Assembly: GCA_017418765.1 (NCBI GenBank)
Contig: JAFOMV010000161.1
Location: forward strand, 1 to 5,270
DNA from: Ruminococcus sp.
Lineage (GTDB): Bacteria; Bacillota_A; Clostridia; Oscillospirales; Ruminococcaceae
Length of the DNA: 5,270 nt
Direction of reading: 5' to 3'
Each line of letters begins with the position of its first letter. Positions within the stretch are counted from its first letter, which is position 1. Below the pieces are notes generated by a model. That model was given only the letters and a program-made list of their open reading frames with translations, ran no database searches and was not told the DNA's origin. The position numbers and the translations under genes are program-made. Below are positions 1-4,169 of the stretch, piece after piece.

Positions 1-117
1 AAGGGCGACAGCCCGTCGGCGGATTTTTGCCTTGTCACCGACAAAATTATGCCTGATAATCCGTACATTCACCCTATCTGGACAGGTTCTAATGGTCTGC
101 CAACCAAACTAAAATAA
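1..117 (+). CDS. C-terminal fragment of an InlB-repeat (Listeria-Bacteroides repeat) surface protein
   Basis: Frame 1 is open from the window edge to TAA at 115-117 and gives 38 residues; the start lies outside the window. The segment KIMPDNPYIHPIW followed by a Gly/Asn tail matches the end of an InlB/Flg_new beta-repeat. The same signature recurs in the minus-strand dockerin protein of this window (IMPEHDFTLTPIW, MPDENVTMVAVW, GIALTPIW). Such repeats are usually found in secreted or surface proteins and act as spacer or binding modules. The protein stops about 11 residues after the repeat, so on this side there is no dockerin, sortase motif or other anchor; anything of that kind must lie upstream. 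The next Shine-Dalgarno begins 4 bases after the stop, which suggests an operon-like arrangement with the broken frame that follows. The family call rests on one partial repeat, so it is moderate. Confidence 0.6.
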   Translation, partial: KGDSPSADFCLVTDKIMPDNPYIHPIWTGSNGLPTKLK

Positions 118-120
118 CAG

Positions 121-126
121 AGGAGG
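121..126 (+). promoter_or_regulatory. Orphan Shine-Dalgarno (AGGAGG) without a start codon
   Basis: A perfect AGGAGG lies 4 bases after the stop of the upstream gene. No ATG, GTG or TTG occurs 5-12 bases downstream. The codon at the ideal spacing (7 bases, 134-136) is TTA, followed in frame by GAT CTG ACA ATT CTG AAA. This looks like a ribosome site whose gene has lost its start codon. A CTG at 140-142 is in the same frame but 13 bases away, and the frame meets two stops at 170-175 anyway. Confidence 0.6.
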
Positions 127-133
127 TAATAAT

Positions 134-424
134 TTAGATCTGACAATTCTGAAATACAGCGACGAGGTTTGATGATATGATTATAAGCCTTCTCTCGCAG
201 AATTGCGTTACGAATGCGATGAAGACTTTGCTGAATTATGGAAAAAATTCAAACCAATATGTCCGTGTCCCGATACATGGACCGAAAACGTTCTTGTTAC
301 ATACATAAAAAACAATGATCCTGATAACTGTGAAGTTATCATGCAGGACAAAGGCTGTGTCAACGCTGAGGATATGGCAGATGTAAAAGAATTCCGGAAT
401 CATATAATAAGCATGGCCGATTGA
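134..424 (+). pseudogene. Interrupted small cysteine-rich protein gene, function unknown
   Basis: One reading frame runs from the position expected after the AGGAGG at 121-126 to TGA at 422-424. It has TTA where a start would be and is cut by tandem TGA TGA at 170-175. The first part reads LDLTILKYSDEV. The part after the stops (from 176) begins YDYKPSLAELRYECDEDF and ends HIISMAD. The downstream piece has an acidic, protein-like composition, a CPC motif and three further cysteines, with no signal peptide or membrane segment. I do not recognise the family. The longest piece with a conventional start begins at TTG 203 (73 residues), but that codon has no ribosome site. Simplest reading: a small gene co-transcribed with the upstream one that has lost its start and gained stops. 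A short functional protein from TTG 203, or a sequence error at 134-175, remains possible. Confidence 0.45.
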
Positions 425-460
425 GCAATGATATTCACTTCTCCATACTCCAAATATAGC

Positions 461-490
461 GAAAGCCCATGAAAATGATCGTGGGCTTTC
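461..490. terminator. Hairpin, probable transcription terminator
   Basis: GAAAGCCCAT (461-470) pairs with GTGGGCTTTC (481-490), giving nine Watson-Crick pairs and one G-U around a 10-base loop. It lies 37 bases after the last plus-strand stop at 424, where a terminator is expected. The 3' arm ends in CTTTC, but no long U-tract follows on either strand, so the intrinsic terminator is imperfect and may act in both directions. Confidence 0.5.
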
Positions 491-577
491 TCGGCTTGCT
501 GTATCAGTCTTACCATTATTGATAATACTTCTATATGAGCGCAGAACTCAAACTCCCTTCCTAAAACTTTCAGTTTT

Positions 578-658
578 AAATTTTAGCCTGATATGGCGCA
601 CCAAGTAAACTTACAATTTTTTATATTGTATGGTGTGCGCCATATCAGGCTAAAATTT
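578..658. repeat. Long perfect inverted repeat (24-bp arms, 33-base loop)
   Basis: The 24 bases at 578-601 (beginning AAATTTTAGCC, ending GGCGCAC) are the exact reverse complement of 635-658. The 33-base loop itself contains TACAAT (612-617) and ATTGTA (625-630), so the whole element can fold into a nearly continuous cruciform or RNA hairpin of 81 bases. A small 7-bp hairpin (562-568 with 572-578) abuts the left arm. No transposase and no clear target-site duplication are visible. No U-tract follows the arms, so it is not a standard terminator. It could be a MITE-like element, two inverted copies of a dispersed repeat, or an mRNA 3'-end stabilising structure. Confidence 0.8.
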
Positions 659-684
659 GGACCAAAAGTCTTTGGAAAAGGGGT

Positions 685-722
685 TCGGGGAAAGAACCTT
701 TCCTCAGAAAGGTTTTCCCCGA
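685..722. repeat. Strong GC-rich hairpin, possible dispersed intergenic repeat
   Basis: GGGGAAAGAACCTTTC (687-702) pairs with GAAAGGTTTTCCCC (707-720), leaving a 2-base bulge and a CTCA loop; C686-G721 and T685-A722 extend the stem. It lies 26 bases after the right arm of the 24-bp inverted repeat, in a non-coding stretch, so the two may form one composite element (about 560-722). No U-tract flanks the stem. From general knowledge, similar purine/pyrimidine hairpins behind a GGGGTT-type lead are common intergenic repeats in Ruminococcaceae, but the copy number in this genome cannot be seen here. Confidence 0.6.
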
Positions 723-752
723 TAAATTCGTATAAAGTTTCTATAAGAGTAC

Positions 753-775
753 AGCGGTTAAGCGTACCGCTTTTT
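753..775 (+). terminator. Rho-independent terminator (plus orientation)
   Basis: AGCGGT (753-758) pairs with ACCGCT (766-771) across a 7-base loop and runs directly into TTTTT (771-775). The U-tract is on the plus strand, so it best stops plus-strand transcription just before the 3' end of the minus-strand dockerin gene (stop at 778-780). Read on the minus strand, the stem is preceded by an A-tract and followed by a weak TGTACTCTT, so termination of the dockerin mRNA here would be less efficient but possible. Confidence 0.6.
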
Positions 776-777
776 AA

Positions 778-2838
778 TTATTCTTCAGGAAGCTTGTCGA
801 TGAGTTTGAGCATGAGCTTCTGGATAGCGAGGGCGTCGTTGTTTGTGACACCGTCGTTCTTTCCTGTTACATCGGCATTCTTCTGGCCTTCCTCTGTAAG
901 CTTATACTTTGAAGGATTAGAAAGTGACTGCATGATAAGAACTGCATCTGAGAGATCAACGTTTCCGTTGCAGTTTGCATCGCCGTAAAGTACAGCAGAA
1001 GTTTCCTTAACTGTGATAGTGTAAACGTCGATATTCTTGTCCTTGTCGTGAGTTTCCTTGATATTTGCCTCGGGAATAGCCTCGACAGTATGATCTTCAA
1101 CGTCGGTCAGGATCTTGAATGAATCAAGGTAGCTTGAATCGCCTTCCTTTGTTCCCTTTGTAAGGATAACAGTATTTCCCTTGCTTGTATCAAGTGTCTT
1201 GATAGGACCGGTGAAAATCTGCTGTCCTGCGGAATTTGTTGTAGTGATGTGGTGGTTGTATTCGATAACAACGCCCTTTGCAGGCTCGCCCTTTTCGTTA
1301 ACTACCTCAAGTTTGATATAGTCAGACTCAGGTGTAACATTAGTTGAATCAGCAACGACTTCAACTGTGAAGGTATTATTGCCGAGATTATAGTCGTTTG
1401 CGCCGATGCGGATTTCATAAGTACCTTCCTTAGTGATATCAAAGTCAGAGTCATCAACTATATAGCCGCCGAAAACGCCTGTTGGATCAGAACTGAGAAG
1501 AACTAATTTATCAGCGCCGACATTCTGTTCTACACCGCCAATATCTACACTGATGCCTGTAAGGTCAAGCTTTTTGTCAACACCCTTGACATAAGTAAGC
1601 TTATCAGGATTTTTCATGATATTGACAGGTGTTCCTATTATGTCGTTAATAGTTGTAACTACGGGAGCGATCGTTGTTTCCGGAGCAGTTGTGGTAGTTG
1701 TAGCTGCGGATGTTGTTGCAGAAGTAGTAGTTGTTGCAGCAGATGTAGTAGTTACAGGCAGTTCTTCGCCTTCCTTGACCCAGATAGGAGTGAGAGCGAT
1801 ACCTAATCCTGGAAAAGCGCCCTCGATAAGGAAGTCATCGCCCTGTTTGTAGATCTGGTCTTCATATGACCAGCCGACAAAAGTATAGCCTTCACGTGTA
1901 CCGCTGAACTCAGGTACCTTAATAGTGTCGCCTGTTTTTCCCTCTACTTTGATGTTAGCGATTCCCGAAACATCCGAGCGGAAAACAACTTTATAAGTTA
2001 CAGGAACCCATACAGCGACCATTGTAACATTTTCGTCCGGCATAGTGAAAGATGAAAGGAAAGCGTAGTCCTTATCGTCGTATAAGCAATGCCAGTGATC
2101 GATCTTATAACCTTTACGTGCGAATCTTGAACCATCGGCAATATCCTTTGGCTGTGATTCGATAACATCGAATTCAGCAGAATTTGCGCCGATTATATTA
2201 TCGTAGTCGCCTGCTTCATATCTCAGAGTAAGACGGTTGTGCCAGATAGGTGTAAGAGTGAAATCGTGCTCAGGCATAATGAGGATCTGTTCCTGAAGGA
2301 AATCATGTTCACCGTCAGTCCAGCCTGTTGATTTCTTGAATTCGTTCTGATAGCTCATGAAGCTTGGCTTTACGAATTCATTGGGGTGAGCAACGATATC
2401 TTTGAGATCCTTTGATGTATCGATAACACCGTTACCGTCGCCGAAGTCAACCTCATAAACACCTCTGTAGATAGTCTTGTCCTTGTAAACAGAGAATACA
2501 GGCTCAAGAATGATATCCGAATCTGAAGTACGAATGATGGCGCCTGCTTCGTGACCGTAGATACCGTCAGCAGTCCAGCCCTGGAAAACGAAACCTTCCT
2601 TTTCAAGAGCAGCATTAGGAAGTTTTACCGAATCGAAAGTTTTAGCTTCGATATCGTTGATCTCAGGGATATTTCCGTCGTCGTCCTCAGCGATAGATAT
2701 AGCAGGATCGGAATACTCGAAGTGGATAGTTACCTTTTCAACGCTGTCGGCAGCGAAGACGGGGAAAACATTGAGTGTGCAGGCTGCCATAACAGCAGAT
2801 GCCGCCACAGAAGCCATTCTGTTAAATAGTGTATGCAT
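778..2838 (-). CDS. Secreted InlB-repeat protein with C-terminal type I dockerin (cellulosome-associated, non-catalytic)
   Basis: This is a 686-residue protein. An ATG 21 bases further upstream also keeps the frame open, but it overlaps the GGGAGGG ribosome site, which is spaced correctly for the ATG at 2838. Residues 1-29 are a signal peptide (Arg7, hydrophobic core, probable cleavage at VFA-AD). Four degenerate InlB/Flg_new beta-repeats follow (about 36-116, 124-199, 200-277, 279-353), three of them ending in a PIW/AVW motif. Next come a Thr/Ala-rich linker (361-396), a Big_3-like bacterial Ig domain (about 399-496), a further beta domain resembling carboxypeptidase-regulatory or SpaA-like folds (about 506-612) and a dockerin (617-684). 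Dockerin loop 1 has D620, N622, N624, D628 and D631; loop 2 starts at D656. Dockerins bind scaffoldin cohesins, so the protein probably docks on a cellulosome outside the cell. No catalytic or carbohydrate-binding domain is recognisable; a role in adhesion or protein binding is inference. Confidence 0.92.
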   Translation of the reverse strand: MHTLFNRMASVAASAVMAACTLNVFPVFAADSVEKVTIHFEYSDPAISIAEDDDGNIPEINDIEAKTFDSVKLPNAALEKEGFVFQGWTADGIYGHEAGAIIRTSDSDIILEPVFSVYKDKTIYRGVYEVDFGDGNGVIDTSKDLKDIVAHPNEFVKPSFMSYQNEFKKSTGWTDGEHDFLQEQILIMPEHDFTLTPIWHNRLTLRYEAGDYDNIIGANSAEFDVIESQPKDIADGSRFARKGYKIDHWHCLYDDKDYAFLSSFTMPDENVTMVAVWVPVTYKVVFRSDVSGIANIKVEGKTGDTIKVPEFSGTREGYTFVGWSYEDQIYKQGDDFLIEGAFPGLGIALTPIWVKEGEELPVTTTSAATTTTSATTSAATTTTTAPETTIAPVVTTINDIIGTPVNIMKNPDKLTYVKGVDKKLDLTGISVDIGGVEQNVGADKLVLLSSDPTGVFGGYIVDDSDFDITKEGTYEIRIGANDYNLGNNTFTVEVVADSTNVTPESDYIKLEVVNEKGEPAKGVVIEYNHHITTTNSAGQQIFTGPIKTLDTSKGNTVILTKGTKEGDSSYLDSFKILTDVEDHTVEAIPEANIKETHDKDKNIDVYTITVKETSAVLYGDANCNGNVDLSDAVLIMQSLSNPSKYKLTEEGQKNADVTGKNDGVTNNDALAIQKLMLKLIDKLPEE
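1651..1758 (-). repeat. Low-complexity Thr/Ala-rich linker coding repeat
   Basis: This stretch encodes residues 361-396 of the dockerin protein and is dominated by ACA/ACT, GCA/GCT and TCT codons. It separates the InlB-repeat half from the Ig/dockerin half. Such linkers are typical of extracellular multi-domain proteins and are often O-glycosylated. The DNA is repetitive enough for length variation between strains. Confidence 0.75.
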
Positions 2839-2843
2839 AAATA

Positions 2844-2850
2844 CCCTCCC
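2844..2850 (-). promoter_or_regulatory. Ribosome binding site GGGAGGG that fixes the dockerin-gene start
   Basis: On the minus strand GGGAGGG is followed by a 5-base spacer (TATTT) and ATG at 2838-2836. The in-frame ATG at 2859 lies upstream of this site and has no ribosome site of its own, so translation almost certainly starts at 2838, which also gives a clean signal peptide. Confidence 0.8.
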
Positions 2851-2852
2851 AT

Positions 2853-2955
2853 CCGACAATTAAGTCGGCCCGGCTCTGTAAAGCTCTGATTCGCCATAGT
2901 GGATCATTTATGTATGTTTTTATGTCATTTATGGCTTATCATAAAGCGTGAGAGC
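2853..2955 (-). other. Intergenic spacer before the dockerin gene: small hairpin and paired direct repeats
   Basis: CCGAC (2853-2857) and GTCGG (2864-2868) form a short hairpin that ends 2 bases upstream of the ribosome site. Further upstream, TCATTTATG occurs twice (2904-2912 and 2925-2933), 21 bp apart, or about two helical turns. The pair is bracketed by GCCATA (2893-2898) and TATGGC (2930-2935). I see no convincing sigma-A promoter here, so the dockerin gene may be co-transcribed with the DUF4250 gene or use a regulated promoter with weak boxes. Confidence 0.45.
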
Positions 2956-3132
2956 CTATTTGAATGAATTTGAATTTGAATCGTAAGCAAAACCTACAGA
3001 GGCAAGTTTTTCCTCGATCTGTTCTTTCGGAACACAGAGACTGCTGCACAGCTCATCAAGGCTGTCGTATTCATCTCTGAGCAGCGTGTTCAGATAGCTG
3101 AAAAGAATTATAGGATCATTTGGCAAACTCAT
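2956..3132 (-). CDS. DUF4250 family small protein
   Basis: ATG at 3132 to TAG at 2956-2958 gives 58 residues, beginning MSLPNDPIILFSYLNTLLRD and continuing with EYDSLDELCSSLCV and KEQIEEKLASVGFAYD. This is the pattern of the DUF4250 family (about 55-60 residues, N-terminal LPxDPxxLxSxxNxxLRD, then a short helix-turn-helix-like helical region) found widely in Clostridia and other Firmicutes. The match is complete in length. The function is unknown; the helical LDELCxxLxVxKEQIEEKL segment could suggest DNA or protein binding, but that is inference. The ribosome site AAAGGAG lies at 3138-3144 with a 5-base spacer, and a strong sigma-A promoter lies at 3231-3259. The C-terminal codons form a short TCAAAT tandem repeat (DSNSNS). 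The dockerin gene starts 117 bases downstream on the same strand. Confidence 0.85.
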   Translation of the reverse strand: MSLPNDPIILFSYLNTLLRDEYDSLDELCSSLCVPKEQIEEKLASVGFAYDSNSNSFK

Positions 3133-3230
3133 AATTACTCCTTTCGTCAGACAGATGCCGGCATACTACCGAAGCAGTGCAGAACAACGGTGATATACCA
3201 TATACGGCATAAGTGATACTTACTAAATTT

Positions 3231-3259
3231 ACTATACAATATGAATGAGAGTTTGTCAA
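3231..3259 (-). promoter_or_regulatory. Sigma-A promoter for the DUF4250 gene
   Basis: On the minus strand a perfect -35 TTGACA (3254-3259) is followed by a 17-base spacer and -10 TATAGT (3231-3236, one mismatch to TATAAT). Transcription would start near 3224 and give a leader of about 90 bases. The leader contains the perfect palindrome ATGCCGGCAT (3155-3164), of unknown role. Confidence 0.8.
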
Positions 3260-3531
3260 TAAAAATCGAAGAATCCAAAATACGAACTTTTTGTAAATTT
3301 GTATTATCAGATTATGCAAAAGCATTTTCGGACGATTATTATTGACACAGGAGGGGATTCAAAAACAGTAAACATATCAACAATGTAGGCTTAATACTAT
3401 AGCACATTTTCAGCGAAAAAACGCAATTGTTACCTTTGGTTAGCCTAAATTTGTTAGTGTCATAAAACGATGTTGGAAAAATGTGTACAAATTCGACAAA
3501 AAATAAAAGGCGAATTAGGTTAAATTAGAAA
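3260..3531. other. AT-rich divergent intergenic region without a recognisable gene
   Basis: This region lies between the two divergent promoters. No ORF with a ribosome site and no tRNA or known riboswitch is recognised. Visible elements are TAGGCT (3386-3391) with AGCCTA (3442-3447), and AATTCG (3490-3495) with CGAATT (3511-3516), both inverted pairs; the second ends 16 bases before the -35 of the hydrogenase promoter. A TTGACA and an AGGAGGGG occur near 3343-3355 but have no matching -10 or start codon. It probably holds upstream regulatory sites. Confidence 0.4.
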
Positions 3532-3560
3532 TAGAAATTTGCGGCCATATATGTTATAAT
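3532..3560 (+). promoter_or_regulatory. Extended -10 sigma-A promoter of the hydrogenase operon
   Basis: A perfect -10 TATAAT (3555-3560) is preceded by the extended -10 motif TGT (3552-3554). With a 17-base spacer the -35 is TAGAAA (3532-3537), which matches TTGACA at four of six positions. Transcription would start near 3567, leaving a 5' leader of about 77 bases before hydC. Confidence 0.75.
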
Positions 3561-3603
3561 ACATAAAGATATGTGAGAAGTAATATGGTTTCTGCGATTA
3601 ACT

Positions 3604-3621
3604 TTGTTACAATTTTCACAG
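3604..3621 (+). promoter_or_regulatory. Candidate Rex (redox repressor) operator in the hydC leader
   Basis: TTGTTACAATTTTCACAG is an imperfect palindrome. Its left half TTGTTA matches the clostridial Rex half-site, and its right half TTCACA matches the Rex variant half-site. Over the 14 defined positions of TTGTTAA-N4-TTAACAA it agrees at 11, and one mismatch fits the TTCACAA variant. It lies about 40 bases downstream of the predicted transcription start, where a bound repressor would block elongation. Rex responds to NADH/NAD+, which suits an NADH-linked hydrogenase. Assignment is by eye only. Confidence 0.45.
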
Positions 3622-3643
3622 TTTTATTAAGGAGGTTCATTTA

Positions 3644-4138
3644 ATGAATTCAGCTAAATCAACTGTTCCCTTCAAGGGTACTCCTGAACAGGAGAAAGAG
3701 CTTCTCAAGGTCATAGAGGAAAAGAAGAGCGATAAGGGCGCTCTCATGCCTATCCTTCAGAAGGCTCAGGAAATCTACGGCTACCTTCCTATCGAGGTTC
3801 AGGCTATTATTTCCGATAACACAGGTATCCCGCTCGAAAAGATCTATGGAGTAGTTACCTTCTACGCTCAGTTCTCTCTCTATCCAAAGGGTGAGTATAC
3901 CATTTCAGTCTGTCTCGGTACAGCCTGCTATGTTAAGGGCTCAGGCGATATCTACAATAAGCTTCAGGAAAAGCTCGGCATCGGCGGCGGCGAATGCACT
4001 CCCGATGGTAAGTTCTCACTGGATGCTTGCCGCTGCATCGGTGCTTGCGGTCTCGCTCCCGTTCTTACTGTAAATGAAGATGTTTACGGACGTCTTACAG
4101 TTGACGATGTAGATAAGATCATCGCTAAATACGCTTAA
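3644..4138 (+). CDS. hydC: Electron-bifurcating [FeFe]-hydrogenase subunit HydC (NuoE/HndA-like, [2Fe-2S])
   Basis: This 164-residue protein is the thioredoxin-fold [2Fe-2S] subunit, homologous to complex I NuoE and HndA. The N-terminal helical part (about 15-80) includes GALMPILQKAQEIYGYLP and IYGVVTFYAQF, both family signatures. The cluster ligands are C90, C95, C131 and C135, in exactly the C-x4-C-x35-C-x3-C spacing of NuoE. C129 is an extra cysteine just before the third ligand. The length matches the family (about 160). The start is set by AAGGAGG (3629-3635), 8 bases before ATG. In the cytoplasmic HydABC complex this subunit sits beside HydB; the complex couples NADH and reduced ferredoxin oxidation to H2 formation, or the reverse. 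hydB follows after 31 bases, in the same operon. Alternatives are HndA of an NADP-reducing hydrogenase or the NuoE-like subunit of a formate dehydrogenase; the gene following hydB would decide. Confidence 0.93.
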   Translation: MNSAKSTVPFKGTPEQEKELLKVIEEKKSDKGALMPILQKAQEIYGYLPIEVQAIISDNTGIPLEKIYGVVTFYAQFSLYPKGEYTISVCLGTACYVKGSGDIYNKLQEKLGIGGGECTPDGKFSLDACRCIGACGLAPVLTVNEDVYGRLTVDDVDKIIAKYA

Positions 4139-4169
4139 TTTTACATACTACCATTTAGGAGGTTAACTT

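Noticed and set aside
177..275. 32-codon plus-strand frame from ATG 177 with a GAGG upstream
   Set aside because: Weak ribosome site and atypical composition; the overlapping frame ending at 424 looks more protein-like.
578..658. CRISPR array or tRNA in the hairpin region
   Set aside because: There are no regularly spaced direct repeats and no cloverleaf; it is a single inverted pair.
593..988. Plus-strand open frame of 131 codons across the repeat region and the end of the dockerin gene
   Set aside because: Its first half is the inverted repeat and hairpin, its second half is antisense to the dockerin domain, and it has no ribosome site.
1616..1852. Val-rich plus-strand open frame
   Set aside because: It is the antisense shadow of the Thr/Ala-rich linker of the dockerin protein.
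2779..2836. Lipoprotein signal in the dockerin protein (VMAAC, Cys20)
   Set aside because: The -3 position is Met and the hydrophobic core continues past the cysteine to a better signal peptidase I site (VFA-AD).
2839..2859. Extended start of the dockerin protein at 2859 (7 extra residues)
   Set aside because: That ATG overlaps the upstream edge of the GGGAGGG ribosome site for ATG 2838 and has no Shine-Dalgarno of its own.
3116..3325. Minus-strand 69-codon frame through the DUF4250 promoter
   Set aside because: It spans the sigma-A promoter and the DUF4250 start in another frame and lacks a ribosome site.
3342..3400. Possible extra promoter or gene start (TTGACA, AGGAGGGG, later TACTAT)
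   Set aside because: The TTGACA has no -10 at 16-18 bases, the AGGAGGGG has no start codon after it, and TACTAT has no -35.
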